DNA of 64,000 nt from a virus (IMGVR_UViG_3300018080_000118:62001-126000), one strand, 5' to 3'; shown: positions 1 to 9,330, counted from the stretch's first letter. Notes: generated by a model from the sequence alone, not told the origin. Translations and numbers: made by a program.

Positions 1-2
1 AG

Positions 3-518
3 GTCGAGACCATCTTCACCACCCACGGGGAGATGGCGGAGCATCAGCGCGCCCTGGAGGAGCAGACGTCTTTCCGGTGGCAGCCTACCGCAGTTGAAAT
101 TTATAAGAGCATGTTCTACGACATCAGCCCGATGAACGATGCTGACTGGGATTATTATCTGCGGCGTCTGCGTGTATCAGAGCGACAGCACAAGCGCGCA
201 GCCCGAGACATGACCACGTCGGAGTTCAACGTCCGAGAAGGGCTGCGGCCAAACTTCCGAGAGACCATGGAGGTGGCGCAGCTCCAGCTGCAGCGTGCGA
301 TCAACAACCTCTACGACATCGGCATCGACGCCACGACGAAGCGCCTTGCTACCATGCTGGGTCTCTACACGAAACTGGGGGCTGCAACTGGCGAGGAGCT
401 GCAAACCAAGACAGACAGCCGCTTCTTCGAGACCATCCGCATCACCGACGGCCCGAGCGAGTTCAAGGTGATCGACGACATCCAGACACCCAAGGTGGCG
501 CGGGTAAAGCATGGCTAA
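3..518 (+). CDS. Unidentified protein upstream of terminase, 5' end cut by window
   Basis: The reading frame is open from base 3, and the first ATG (base 33) has GGGGAG directly against it with no usable spacing, so the gene probably begins before the window. The visible part is about 170 residues, charged and mostly helical, with no motif I recognise. Its last 8 bases overlap the start of the terminase large subunit gene, so the two are translationally coupled. The position would suit a small terminase subunit, but I see no clear helix-turn-helix, so that remains inference. Confidence 0.75.
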   Translation, partial: VETIFTTHGEMAEHQRALEEQTSFRWQPTAVEIYKSMFYDISPMNDADWDYYLRRLRVSERQHKRAARDMTTSEFNVREGLRPNFRETMEVAQLQLQRAINNLYDIGIDATTKRLATMLGLYTKLGAATGEELQTKTDSRFFETIRITDGPSEFKVIDDIQTPKVARVKHG

Positions 519-2379
519 TATTGACCCCTACTCTATGGTAACCCAGGTCGATACGCCCGTAGTGGAAATCGACATGAAGATGCGCAATGGCCTACCTGAC
601 GCCATACAGCGTATCGATGATGACGCCAACGAGTATGGCGAGGTCCGTCACCGGGACCTGAACGTACCGGACATCGTACCCCAGGCGATCTACATCGAGC
701 GCAGGCCCTTTCGGTACCGGGACATCATCAAGCAGATCGGCGGGCCGCCGCTGATCCATGACCGGACCTACCTCCGCCCCATCTACAACCTGGACGGAGC
801 CTACCCAACAGGTTCTCGCAACAAGATCCTACAGACAGCCCGGCAGGTCGAGAAGAGCACGACAGCAGCGGTGATGGGGATTACCCTCGGGGCTTCGATC
901 GAGAGTCTCAAGGGCCTCTATATTCAGCCTCGCTTCTCGCAGGTCACCGTCTTCAGCCAGCAGCGCTTCAAGAAGATCGCTGAAGAGTCTCCGAGGATCA
1001 AGGCCGAGATGCTCTCGACGAAAAACCTGTGGCAGGTGAGTGGCAAAGAGTTCAACAGCGGATCGATGTTCAACTTTCGTTCCTGTTACCTCTCTGCTGA
1101 CCCCGTTCGTGGTATCTCGACAGACTTTCTCAACGCTGACGAGCTGCAGGATTTGCCGTCTGATCAGATCCCGGTCATCGAGGAGTGCCAGTCTCACGCG
1201 CTACCAGACCGAAAGATTCGACTCTATACAGGCACGCCCAAGACGAAGATGAATCCGCTCAGTCAGCGTTACGATCGCTCGTGCATGTTCGAGTGGATGG
1301 TCAAGTGCCGGTGGTGCCCTCACTGGAATTATCTGGATGAGAAAGTCATCGGATCCAAGTTCTTCGTCTGCACGAAATGCGGGAAAGAGCTGTTTCCCAA
1401 ACGTCACAAGAACCCGGATGACGACAACGACTACGGCGGTGAGTGGGTCGCCATGAAGCCGAGCCTCCTGGACAAGTGGCAGGGTTTCCGGATCTCTCAG
1501 ATCCAGGTGCCGTTCCAGTCGTTTGAAGACGTTCTCGGCAAGCTGCACGATCCCGCTACCTCCTTTCCTGTCTTCTGCAACGAGGTGTTGGGTCTCCCCT
1601 CTGAAGAGGGAGAGCTCGTCCTCAGCGAGCACGACATTCTCCGGGTATGCGAGCCTAGGGAGATGGCCCGCCCCGAGGATCTCCCTCAGCTGGTTGGCGG
1701 GGCTCCAGTGTTCATGGGCATAGACCACGGGACAGGTGGCCGTCAGGCGGACACGCCTGGGAAGAAGCGCAATGCCGCCTCATACACCGTTGTCGTCTTG
1801 GCCTCGTGGTGCACCGACGAGAAGTTTCGAGTGTTCTACATGGAGAAGTTCCTCGGCGATCGGTCCAACCTGGCTCGACAGCCTGAGTTCTTCGACGAGA
1901 TAGCTCGCAGGTATAACGTGTACTGGGTTGGGTCAGACTGGGGCTTTGGGCACATCAACAACGAGCGTCTGCGAGACAAGTACGGTTGGGTCGACCGACA
2001 GTTCCAGGCCGGCGGCGATCCTCTCCTCCTGGAGATGCAGTCCGTCAAGCAGAAGCCCATGGTGAAGTTCGATGTAAGGGCCGGCAAGTTTGGCCGCTAC
2101 ATGATCGACCGGACCTCCTGCATGGGTATTGTGATCGACAAGATTAAGAAGGGGGCTATCCGCTTCCCCAAGAGGGAGATCATGCTTGGTTCCCCGAACG
2201 ACCAGATCCCCTTCATCAACGACTTCACATCTATCTTCGTCGAGTACGACGAGACACATGGCACGATGTCCTACGATCACACATTGCCCGACGACACCTT
2301 CCAGGCCCTCATGTTGGCCTACCTGGCTTCCGAGCAATACTATGGTCGGTTCGCCCGGACGTCCCTCCCACAGATTTGA
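511..2379 (+). CDS. terL: Terminase large subunit (TerL), ATPase-nuclease
   Basis: This is the packaging motor that drives DNA into the prohead and cuts the concatemer. The 622-residue protein shows an adenine/Walker A-like segment RQVEKST (about 111-117), a Walker B FLNADEL (206-212), a coupling motif YTGTP (about 239-243), and a four-cysteine zinc insertion (C266, C269, C287, C290) as in GpA-type terminases. The C-terminal RNase H-fold nuclease has acidic residues in FMGIDHG (D405), VGSDWG (D476) and PDDTFQA (D594/D595). It starts inside the preceding gene with an 8-base overlap. Length and motif order are those of a complete TerL. The zinc-bearing insertion is the main departure from a minimal TerL. 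Confidence 0.93.
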   Translation: MANIDPYSMVTQVDTPVVEIDMKMRNGLPDAIQRIDDDANEYGEVRHRDLNVPDIVPQAIYIERRPFRYRDIIKQIGGPPLIHDRTYLRPIYNLDGAYPTGSRNKILQTARQVEKSTTAAVMGITLGASIESLKGLYIQPRFSQVTVFSQQRFKKIAEESPRIKAEMLSTKNLWQVSGKEFNSGSMFNFRSCYLSADPVRGISTDFLNADELQDLPSDQIPVIEECQSHALPDRKIRLYTGTPKTKMNPLSQRYDRSCMFEWMVKCRWCPHWNYLDEKVIGSKFFVCTKCGKELFPKRHKNPDDDNDYGGEWVAMKPSLLDKWQGFRISQIQVPFQSFEDVLGKLHDPATSFPVFCNEVLGLPSEEGELVLSEHDILRVCEPREMARPEDLPQLVGGAPVFMGIDHGTGGRQADTPGKKRNAASYTVVVLASWCTDEKFRVFYMEKFLGDRSNLARQPEFFDEIARRYNVYWVGSDWGFGHINNERLRDKYGWVDRQFQAGGDPLLLEMQSVKQKPMVKFDVRAGKFGRYMIDRTSCMGIVIDKIKKGAIRFPKREIMLGSPNDQIPFINDFTSIFVEYDETHGTMSYDHTLPDDTFQALMLAYLASEQYYGRFARTSLPQI

Positions 2380-2441
2380 ATAATCCCGTAGTTGTGGTAG
2401 ACCTATTACGATTACAGGAGGCAGATAACGAGGAGTCCATC

Positions 2442-3593
2442 ATGGATCTCAACCCGTTGAAGTTCGCCGACTTTGCGAAGCAGGCCACGAGGGCCTACGC
2501 CGAGAAGGGCGTCGCTCTGAACGAGACTATCGCGAAGCTCGCCGACGAGAACAACCTCTCACCCATGCAGATCCAGCGTGTCGTTGAGATCGCCAACAGC
2601 GAGACCAACCAGCGCCTGTACAAAACTGCAGGGGACAAGACCTTCACCTTCGAGCTCGCGTCGCTGGAGGGCGTGCGGGCCAAGCTCCATTCCTCGGAGC
2701 CGACCGTGAAGACGGCCCAAGTCCTCGACGTGCTGTTCCCGTCGAAGCAGGCGAAAACCGAGAAGCTGGCCTCCTCGATCGAGAAGATTGCCGCTGGCCC
2801 TGCACGTGCCGCCACGGACCCTCTGATGGAGAAGCGGGCCTCCATGGCCTTCGAGTCTCTCCTGGCCGAGGGCAAGAAGCGTGTTGCCAAGCTGCAGCTG
2901 GAGAAGATCGCGGCCGAGATGGAACGAGACACGGCCTACAACGCCCTCAAGGATCGAGCGAAGGAGTATGTGATCCTGCACCACGGCAAGATGGCGGACA
3001 TGTACAAGTTCGCCTGTCTCGCACGGCCGGACGACCAGGAGCTCTGGAAACAGCTCTTCACGGACATGCGGCAGGACCTGATGAAGCTCGGGCAGCCTGT
3101 GGACCGCGCGCTGGTGGACGAGAAGTTCGGAGATTTCGAGACTCCCACCGAGGTGATCAACGGGAACCATGCGATGCTGATCGAGCTCGACACGTTCAAG
3201 AACAAGATCGGCGAGATCGACCGTACCTCCGGCAAGCTGGCGCTCTACAACGACGCGCCGGACCCTGTGGCGATCGGCGTGGAGTCGATCGTCACCAACG
3301 AGGACGTTCGCCGCTCCCTGGGAGAGGAGGCCGAGAAGCTCGCAGCCGAGGCTCCGAATCTCTCGGACGATGAGCTGCTGAAGAGAGCCGCGAAGATGCC
3401 GTTCTCCAACGCCGCAGGTCGTGCGGCCTCTTGGGCCGTGCAGAATCCCTGGTACTCCATCCCGCTGGGCTACCTCGCCTACAAGGGTCTTCGCGACGTA
3501 GGGAAGGGTGTCGGCCGTGCCGTCCAGCGCACGCGGCAGCCGTTCTACCTGGAGCAGCCGGGCAACGAGGGCTTCGCCGGATTTAGGAGATAA
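2442..3593 (+). CDS. Head-region protein of unknown function
   Basis: I chose the ATG at 2442 because AGGAG lies 6 bases upstream. The frame is open further back, but no better site is visible. The 383-residue product is helical and charged, with a moderately hydrophobic stretch near its C-terminus (WYSIPLGYLAYKG). It carries many copies of a short pattern, lysine then L/I/V/T then alanine then a small or acidic residue (EKLAS, EKIAA, AEKLAA), which recurs in neighbouring head-region proteins but not in tail proteins. It lies between terminase and protease, where a portal is common, but it is short for a portal and shows no portal features. It is probably an internal or scaffold-associated virion protein. 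Confidence 0.8.
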   Translation: MDLNPLKFADFAKQATRAYAEKGVALNETIAKLADENNLSPMQIQRVVEIANSETNQRLYKTAGDKTFTFELASLEGVRAKLHSSEPTVKTAQVLDVLFPSKQAKTEKLASSIEKIAAGPARAATDPLMEKRASMAFESLLAEGKKRVAKLQLEKIAAEMERDTAYNALKDRAKEYVILHHGKMADMYKFACLARPDDQELWKQLFTDMRQDLMKLGQPVDRALVDEKFGDFETPTEVINGNHAMLIELDTFKNKIGEIDRTSGKLALYNDAPDPVAIGVESIVTNEDVRRSLGEEAEKLAAEAPNLSDDELLKRAAKMPFSNAAGRAASWAVQNPWYSIPLGYLAYKGLRDVGKGVGRAVQRTRQPFYLEQPGNEGFAGFRR

Positions 3594-3595
3594 CC

Positions 3596-4342
3596 ATGCC
3601 GATGTTCGAAAAGTACGCGTGTCTCTACGGTGACATCAAGTTCACCCAAGAGGAGCGCGACGAGATTGCTGACTTCGTGTCCGGCATCGTCAAGTGCGCC
3701 CACACGAACGACGTGGGGGAGTGGCGCAAGCTCGCCCATCGGCACTTCGACTACGTCCCGAAGAGCACCCTGGAAAAGATCGCCCGCTACTGCGAATATC
3801 TCTCGGTGACGGAAGGCGACGGCATCCGTCGTGCGATCAACGGCGATGGCCTCACGAAGGAAGCGCTGTTCGGGCGCAGGAAGGCCGCGCCGAAGATCAG
3901 CGTCGGAACAGCTGCCGCCAAGGCGGCTCCGTCGAGGATCGGAAGTCTGGTCCAGAGCGGGCTGCTCCCGGCACTGGGCGTGGCGGCGGTTGGGCTACCC
4001 ATGCTCATGAACGGTCTGGAGAGCATGGCCCGTACGAGGTCTCTCAAGAAGTCTCTCCAGCGCGTCATGCGGGATCATCCGGAGCTGCGGCACGACCCGA
4101 ACGCGGGCCGGTACTTCCAGGCCATCTCTGACTTCGCGCCGGCTGTGGCGACGAACCCGCTGTTGGCAGGGAACGTGATGAAGCAGCTGCACCAGATCGG
4201 GCCATCGGCTCTCACGCCCGCCATGATCAAAGACCTCCTGGGTGTCCAGGAAACCGCAACGAAGATGCGCGGAGCAAACCAGGAGAACATCAAGGACCTG
4301 GGCCGCTCCATCCTCGACCTGAGCAAGACCGTGAATAACTAG
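3596..4342 (+). CDS. Putative internal head protein with hydrophobic segment
   Basis: This 248-residue protein starts 2 bases after the previous stop, behind AGGAGA. The N-terminal 100 residues are charged and helical. Residues about 117-139 form a hydrophobic stretch rich in L, A, V and G that could cross a membrane. The rest is helical. It contains LEKIAR, a variant of the K-I-A pattern shared by the head cluster. I do not recognise a family. The position and shared pattern suggest a virion component made with the head. Confidence 0.78.
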   Translation: MPMFEKYACLYGDIKFTQEERDEIADFVSGIVKCAHTNDVGEWRKLAHRHFDYVPKSTLEKIARYCEYLSVTEGDGIRRAINGDGLTKEALFGRRKAAPKISVGTAAAKAAPSRIGSLVQSGLLPALGVAAVGLPMLMNGLESMARTRSLKKSLQRVMRDHPELRHDPNAGRYFQAISDFAPAVATNPLLAGNVMKQLHQIGPSALTPAMIKDLLGVQETATKMRGANQENIKDLGRSILDLSKTVNN

Positions 4343-4343
4343 C

Positions 4344-5576
4344 ATGAGCGACAATCCTTCAATCCGGTACAACGTGCGCCGAGTAGTCGGCACCGGCTCT
4401 GATATCCCCACGTATATTCCTGGGGCGATCAAGGGCCTGTCTGCCGAGGACGAGCATGAGCTGGAGGCCGGACGCCGAGGCGAGAACAAGACCGAGAACC
4501 AGCGCATGGTCGATCTTCTTCGCAAGCGCGAGTACCACAAGCAGGAGCTGTCCTCTGCCAAGGATCTCATTCGGATCGCCAAGGAGAAGACCGCGAGCTT
4601 CAACCTCGCAGGCCATCTTCTCGACGACATGGACTTCGAGAAGGAGGCTCTCAAGATTCCCGGAGGTAAGCTGCTCGGCGGTTTGTTTGGCAAGATGAAG
4701 GGTGGTGGGGGCAAGGTACTCGGCGGCCTGAAGAACCTGGTCCCCGGGAAAGCACGGGTACCGCTGCCACCTAAAAGCTCTGGGTGGGGGGCAGTTGACG
4801 CTGCTGCTGGGAAGGTCCCCAAACCCAAGCCCGCACCGACTCCCGCCGCTTCTCCGGCCGCCGCTGCACCAAAACCTTCCGCACCAGCACCTCCTCAAAA
4901 GGAGATGCTCGATGTGCCGAAGTCCGATTATCGGTATGGTCTTGGTAAGGGCGATGTCGCCCCGCCGAAGGTGAAGACCGTCACGGACGCTCCCGGTGCC
5001 GCCCCTGGTGGGGCAGGCTCTCCTGGTTCCGCTCCCGGAGGAATCGGCTCTCCTGGAGCAGCCGACACGCTTCCCCCCGGCACTGTGCGCCACGGTACTG
5101 ACGTCTCGGGCGTTACCGGCGGCAAGCCGGGCAAGGGTATGTCCCAGGCCGATGTAGACTCCGCCGTCAGCAAGCAGATCAAAGACTACGATACCAAGCG
5201 CCAGGCTCTGGAAAGCATGACCGACGTTGAGGCGCTGGAAGCCCAAGCTAAGTTGACCGGGCAAGATCCCGGGTGGCTAAAGAAATTTTTGGCGAGCAAC
5301 AAGGGCCAGATCGCTGCCCAGATGGGTCTCGCAATGTTCCCGTATCACATGATCCCAGGGCTCGATAACCCAGACAGCACCCTTGCTCAGATGGCACCGA
5401 TGGCCGCTTTTATGGTTGGCCCCGGTGCCATTTCGAAGTATGTTGGAGCCGGGGCAGCTCGGGGTCAACTGGGTAAGGCCATGGCTGCCGGCTCGTGGGC
5501 TCCCAAGACGGCTTCGCGGAAATATCAGTTCGAAGTCACAGCAGTGACAACTCCAGGAGTGATCAGGAATGGATAA
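4344..5576 (+). CDS. Head-region protein with long Pro/Ala/Gly linker
   Basis: The 410-residue product has a charged helical N-terminus (about 1-100, containing KEKTAS and FEKEAL), a glycine-rich patch with GGGGK, a long disordered Pro/Ala/Gly section (about 145-260), and a C-terminal part with two hydrophobic stretches around AQMGLAMFPYHMI and MAAFMVGPGAIS. The last residues (AVTTPGVI) are encoded by a copy of the dispersed 21-bp near-palindrome, and the gene overlaps the next start by 8 bases. No family is recognised. A role as an injected or internal head protein is only inferred. Confidence 0.75.
   Translation: MSDNPSIRYNVRRVVGTGSDIPTYIPGAIKGLSAEDEHELEAGRRGENKTENQRMVDLLRKREYHKQELSSAKDLIRIAKEKTASFNLAGHLLDDMDFEKEALKIPGGKLLGGLFGKMKGGGGKVLGGLKNLVPGKARVPLPPKSSGWGAVDAAAGKVPKPKPAPTPAASPAAAAPKPSAPAPPQKEMLDVPKSDYRYGLGKGDVAPPKVKTVTDAPGAAPGGAGSPGSAPGGIGSPGAADTLPPGTVRHGTDVSGVTGGKPGKGMSQADVDSAVSKQIKDYDTKRQALESMTDVEALEAQAKLTGQDPGWLKKFLASNKGQIAAQMGLAMFPYHMIPGLDNPDSTLAQMAPMAAFMVGPGAISKYVGAGAARGQLGKAMAAGSWAPKTASRKYQFEVTAVTTPGVIRNG
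5545..5565 (+). promoter_or_regulatory. Dispersed 21-bp near-palindrome, copy a
   Basis: The site reads TGACAACTCC, one base (A), then GGAGTGATCA. Its AGGAGT half is the ribosome-binding site of the protease gene that starts at 5569. It is one of seven copies in the window. The two 10-base halves are inverted repeats apart from two positions. Confidence 0.7.
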
Positions 5577-7110
5577 GCGGGCAACGCTGATTCTGGAACC
5601 AGGCATAGAGAAGCACATTCTCCCTGCCTCTGACCCACGGTGGGGTCCGTCCTACCTTCCGATCCACTCTCGCTCTTTCGAGAAGCTCGCGTCGGAGTGT
5701 TACGTACCCGCTAAGCTGCTGAAGCTCATTGGCAGCCTGAAGCCTCGCAAAGAGGGTCGCTACGTGCACGTCAATGCGGTCGGCGCTCTTCACGCATGGG
5801 GGAGCAACAAGAACGGCGACGCTTTCCCGAAGTGGAGTCTTCAGCACGACTCCCCACCGCCGGACATTTTGTCCTTCATGAACGACAAGGGTCTCAGCGT
5901 CCCGACCGAGTATGGTCTGGAGACCTTCGAGACCTATGCCTTTCCTTTCGTGTTCCACGACAACAAGGACCCGCTGAAATCCATTGGAGAGAAGGTGACA
6001 TGTGCCGCCTACAACGACCAGATGGAGCGGGTGGAACTCATCATCTTCATTTTGGAGAGCCGCGCACCGGATCTGGTCCGTAGGATCGACGCTGGTGATC
6101 CTATTCCTTGGTCGATGGGATGCAAGGTCCCCTTCGACGTGTGTTCCATCTGCAAGAACACAGCAAAAAACCGGAGCGAGTATTGCTCGCACCTACGGAC
6201 CCTCATGAATGTGACCCTGCCCGACGGCAGGAAAGTCTATGCGTTGAACTGGTTCCCCCGGTTCTTCGATATCAGCTACGTCGTGTCCCCTGCATGGACT
6301 GAGGCCTGGTCGCTACGAAAGGTGGCGCACTGTGAGCCCTCCATGGCCGTGGCCACCCCAACCGGAAGTATCATTACCGCGTTTACCCCGGCGGAGCTGG
6401 ACTTCGAGAAGATCGCGTCGGCACAGGTCAGGTTCCACAAGGCGGCTGTTCTGAAGAGAGCGGAAGAGAAGGCAGCAGAGATCGACAAACGTGTTCCGGC
6501 CGAGAAGGGGCAGGACAACCTCGGCAGGTCTCCGATCAAGCCTGCTGTCTACCGGCAGCTGAAGGCGATCGTCGGTGAGCACAAGGACTCGCAGCGCGCA
6601 CTTCCCATAGAAGAACTCCAGGGCTTGAAGGATAAGCACTCGCTGGGCGACATCCTTGGTGGCGCTACCGCGTGTGGCATCCAGCTCAAGAAACCGGAGA
6701 TCGAGGTGCTGACCGATGGCGACGCCAAGAAGCTTCCCGACTCTCTCGACTTCGAGAATCCACCACGCGGGATCTTGTCTGTCCTGAAGAAGTGGATGCC
6801 GGATCGATCGCTCTTCGATCCACCGTTTGCCAAACGGGTTATCCGGATTATACGTATAAAGAAGGACGCGGGCGGGATCGACAAGAAAAGTTCTCGTTCG
6901 AGCTCGGCCGCGTACAACAAATACTGCGAGCTACTCCAGGGAGTCGATGTCGACAAGCTCGCATCCAAGGCCAACGAGTGGGAGATTCTGGAGGCCCGCA
7001 GCCCAAATGCAGTTGACCTATCTCTGGTCAATGTTAAAACTGCGGGTGTAGGAGAAACGCTCCGGGCAGTTCTACCCTTTGTCGTTGGCGCGGGGCTTCA
7101 CAAGAGTTGA
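5569..7110 (+). CDS. Putative head maturation (prohead) protease
   Basis: This probably cleaves head proteins during capsid maturation. In the 513-residue protein, H130 (FVFHDNKDP) followed about 50 residues later by S182 (PWSMGCKV) matches the His...Ser arrangement of the herpes-assemblin-like phage proteases, with a GEKV...MERVEL segment between them as in that fold. A zinc-like cluster follows (C192, C195, C206, H208). The C-terminal half is charged and holds FEKIAS and VDKLAS, copies of the K-x-A pattern, which may mark self-processing. The gene lies upstream of the small acidic proteins and capsid gene, as proteases often do. The start at 5569 has AGGAGT 8 bases upstream. The catalytic assignment is by motif only. 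Confidence 0.62.
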   Translation: MDKRATLILEPGIEKHILPASDPRWGPSYLPIHSRSFEKLASECYVPAKLLKLIGSLKPRKEGRYVHVNAVGALHAWGSNKNGDAFPKWSLQHDSPPPDILSFMNDKGLSVPTEYGLETFETYAFPFVFHDNKDPLKSIGEKVTCAAYNDQMERVELIIFILESRAPDLVRRIDAGDPIPWSMGCKVPFDVCSICKNTAKNRSEYCSHLRTLMNVTLPDGRKVYALNWFPRFFDISYVVSPAWTEAWSLRKVAHCEPSMAVATPTGSIITAFTPAELDFEKIASAQVRFHKAAVLKRAEEKAAEIDKRVPAEKGQDNLGRSPIKPAVYRQLKAIVGEHKDSQRALPIEELQGLKDKHSLGDILGGATACGIQLKKPEIEVLTDGDAKKLPDSLDFENPPRGILSVLKKWMPDRSLFDPPFAKRVIRIIRIKKDAGGIDKKSSRSSSAAYNKYCELLQGVDVDKLASKANEWEILEARSPNAVDLSLVNVKTAGVGETLRAVLPFVVGAGLHKS

Positions 7111-7133
7111 TCGGTTTACAGAAGGAGTGAGCG

Positions 7134-7562
7134 ATGGACGTCATGGAACTTCTCAAGAAGCTCGACGCAGACGGTGAGCTCGACAAGACCGCCTCGGTCG
7201 GAGTCGCCGACGACGATCCCATGGTGAAACTGGCCCAAGACATTTTCTCGGGTGGCCAGCTTTTCGCCAGAGGGTTCATCGCCGAGCTGCAAAAGCAGGC
7301 GGCGGAGGGCGCGACAGCCGAGCCTTCCACCGGAGACGCCGCGAACGACCAGTCCAACTGGAAGAGCGTGGCAACCAAGATCCAGGCCCGCCATGCGGTG
7401 CCCGGGCAGCCCGCGCCGAACACAGTCGGCGGATCGGGCGGCGGCGTGACCCAGAAGAAGACGCCCGGTGAGAACCCCGGCGTCACCTACGAGGCGGTCG
7501 CGCCCCCGCAGAAAGACAACCCCAATCCCCCGGAGCAGGCGGGCAACGTCAACACGAAATAG
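7134..7562 (+). CDS. Small head-region protein, disordered C-terminus
   Basis: A 142-residue protein preceded by AAGGAGTGA. The N-terminal half is acidic and helical with LDKTAS, MVKLAQ and FARGFIAELQKQA. The last segment resembles the short GF-x-(D/A)E-x-QK sequences found in two other small proteins of this window. The C-terminal 70 residues are Pro/Gly/Asn-rich and probably unstructured. No family is recognised. Scaffold or internal-protein roles are possible. Confidence 0.72.
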   Translation: MDVMELLKKLDADGELDKTASVGVADDDPMVKLAQDIFSGGQLFARGFIAELQKQAAEGATAEPSTGDAANDQSNWKSVATKIQARHAVPGQPAPNTVGGSGGGVTQKKTPGENPGVTYEAVAPPQKDNPNPPEQAGNVNTK

Positions 7563-7577
7563 CCGAGCGGCTATTTC
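7556..7577 (+). other. Perfect 9-bp hairpin over a stop codon
   Basis: GAAATAGCC and GGCTATTTC are perfect inverted repeats separated by the tetraloop GAGC. The stop codon of the preceding gene lies in the left arm. No uridine run follows, so it is not a classical terminator. RNA processing or attenuation between head genes is possible. Confidence 0.5.
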
Positions 7578-7614
7578 TGCCGGGAGATGACAAGCACGTT
7601 CAAGGAGGAAATCG

Positions 7615-8082
7615 ATGACTCTGAGCGAAATCGTTCAGGCCCTCGACGCCCAGGAATTCGAGGTGAAGCTCGCCGCCGTGGAGCAGGCATACCAGGGTGA
7701 CGAAACCCGGAGCCAGCTCTTCTTCGAGGCCACCGAGCTCATCAAGGAAGCCGAGGCCAAGGGCGAGTTCGGCGGACCCCTCAGCAACTCCCAGTTCCTG
7801 TCTCTGTGCACCCAGGTCGTGGAAGACCAGGTCGCCGAGATGGCCAAGACCGCGTCCGACGAGTCGGGCGAGGCCGAAGCCCAGGACGAGAGCGACGAGG
7901 AGCTGACCAAGGAAGCCCAGGAAGAGCTCTACGCCTACGGGCAGCTCGCCGCCGAGGCTCTCGCGGAACACGGCATCACCGCCGAGGATCTGGAAAAGGT
8001 CGCCTCCGAGGAGGAGGCAGAAGCTCTGGGCCGCGCCGCCGCAAGGCTCGTGGTCGCCAAGCTCGACACCGAAGAAGAGTAG
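7615..8082 (+). CDS. Acidic helical head-region protein, scaffold candidate
   Basis: This 155-residue, strongly acidic, almost entirely helical protein starts behind AAGGAGGAAATCG. It contains five K-x-A pattern copies (EVKLAA, AKTASD, TKEAQE, LEKVAS and IKEAEA). High charge, helicity, small size and position between protease and capsid gene are typical of scaffolding proteins, and the repeated pattern could be where the protease cuts. This is inference; there is no sequence family I can name. Confidence 0.75.
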   Translation: MTLSEIVQALDAQEFEVKLAAVEQAYQGDETRSQLFFEATELIKEAEAKGEFGGPLSNSQFLSLCTQVVEDQVAEMAKTASDESGEAEAQDESDEELTKEAQEELYAYGQLAAEALAEHGITAEDLEKVASEEEAEALGRAAARLVVAKLDTEEE

Positions 8083-8085
8083 CCA

Positions 8086-8328
8086 ATGCTAAACGCCGAA
8101 GCCATCAAGCAGGCCCTCGCTGGCATGCAGAAGAAAGCCAGCGAGGAGAACCGGAGCAAGCCCGTCAGTGAACAGATTGACGAGCTTGTTACGACACTGT
8201 CCGGCGTGATGGACGACGGCGAGAAGCAGGCGCAGCTTCAGAAACGGGCGTTCGACGAACGGAGAGAACAGGTGACCATCGCCAAGATTCTCGCCGGGAT
8301 CGACGCCCTCTCTCATCAGGGAACCTGA
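8086..8328 (+). CDS. Small helical head-region protein
   Basis: An 80-residue helical protein starting 3 bases after the previous stop. It contains MQKKASEE, another K-x-A pattern copy. No family is recognised. The tight spacing puts it in the same head operon. Confidence 0.65.
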   Translation: MLNAEAIKQALAGMQKKASEENRSKPVSEQIDELVTTLSGVMDDGEKQAQLQKRAFDERREQVTIAKILAGIDALSHQGT

Positions 8329-8329
8329 G

Positions 8330-8716
8330 ATGAGTAACGTCGTGATTCCTGCGACGTTGGCTGCTCGACTTCGGGACAAGCTCACAGAGCAAGACCACCT
8401 GGTCAAGCTGGCCAACGGTCAAAAAGATGAGGCTATGCAAAAGCTGGCCGCCGTTGAGTTGGAACGCACCATCCTTCGGGAGGTGATCCAGCTCGTGGCG
8501 GACGGCGTGTATGAGCCTGATGAGGCCCTCCACAAGGTCGCAGAGTTTCTGGAGAGGCCTCAGGAACTAGAGGTAGTCAAGGCGGCTCATGAGCTAGGTC
8601 TGGATCGGATCCCGACCCTCGGAACGCCAGTTTCTGAATCTGCTCCTGTTGACAAAGGCAATGACAATCCTATCATGGAAGCATTGCTAGGCATGCAGGA
8701 CCAGGGACTCATCTGA
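8330..8716 (+). CDS. Small head-region protein
   Basis: 128 residues, starting one base after the upstream stop. The N-terminal 85 residues are helical, with LVKLAN, MQKLAA and LHKVAE spaced through them. The C-terminus is less ordered. The function is unknown. It shares the K-x-A pattern with the other proteins of the cluster. Confidence 0.68.
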   Translation: MSNVVIPATLAARLRDKLTEQDHLVKLANGQKDEAMQKLAAVELERTILREVIQLVADGVYEPDEALHKVAEFLERPQELEVVKAAHELGLDRIPTLGTPVSESAPVDKGNDNPIMEALLGMQDQGLI

Positions 8717-8732
8717 ATAAAGGAGAATGGCA

Positions 8733-9251
8733 ATGACTCAGCCACGGAAAAGCGAATCGATCGTTTCGGTCAATGCGAAGCTGACCGCTTTCGATCTGCG
8801 ACACCTCCGTTACCGCGACGCCACCACGGTGATCGAGGAAGGGCGCTTCGTGATCGACGACGGCACGACCGGCTTCGGCCGCCTGGCCATCAACACGGAT
8901 GGCGTCGCCTACATCAACTTCCTGGTGTCGAGCGCACCCTCGGTCCTCGACGAGCAGACCGATCCCTTCGATCCGTCCGCTCCCGTCCAGGCTCTCGAAG
9001 CCGGCGGCCTCGCAGGCATCCAGGGTTCCGGCATCGAGCTCGGCATCCCGCTGGACCGGTGGTACAACGCCGCCGTCAGCGTCCCTGCCGTGGGGAAGCA
9101 CGTGACCCTCAACACGCTGGCACTCGGCGCGGGCAAGCCCGAGGCCATCGCGACGGGCTCCCTGACCGGCCTGATCAGCTTCGGCGTGATCACCCGGATC
9201 GTCGGAGACACCGTGTTCTTCCTGTTCAACTCGATCGGGACACGCTACTAG
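8733..9251 (+). CDS. Probable capsid decoration/stabilisation protein
   Basis: There are two in-frame ATGs, at 8727 and 8733. The second is preferred because AGGAG (8721-8725) is 7 bases before it and only 1 base before the first. The 172-residue product is beta-rich with alternating Val/Ile/Thr/Gly and few lysines, unlike its helical neighbours. It lies just upstream of the capsid gene, the usual place for a head decoration protein. Family membership is not certain. Confidence 0.65.
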   Translation: MTQPRKSESIVSVNAKLTAFDLRHLRYRDATTVIEEGRFVIDDGTTGFGRLAINTDGVAYINFLVSSAPSVLDEQTDPFDPSAPVQALEAGGLAGIQGSGIELGIPLDRWYNAAVSVPAVGKHVTLNTLALGAGKPEAIATGSLTGLISFGVITRIVGDTVFFLFNSIGTRY

Positions 9252-9265
9252 GTCTGACCCAGGTA

Positions 9266-9293
9266 TTGACTCCGAGCTTCGGTCGGTCATAAT
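9266..9293 (+). promoter_or_regulatory. Sigma-70-like promoter for capsid gene
   Basis: TTGACT (9266-9271), 16 bases, then CATAAT (9288-9293), in the 79-base gap before the major capsid gene. The same -10 hexamer appears in a second candidate promoter at 63101-63106. Confidence 0.6.
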
Positions 9294-9330
9294 ACCTGCA
9301 AAGTGAAACCTCTTTTCAAAGGAGTGAACG

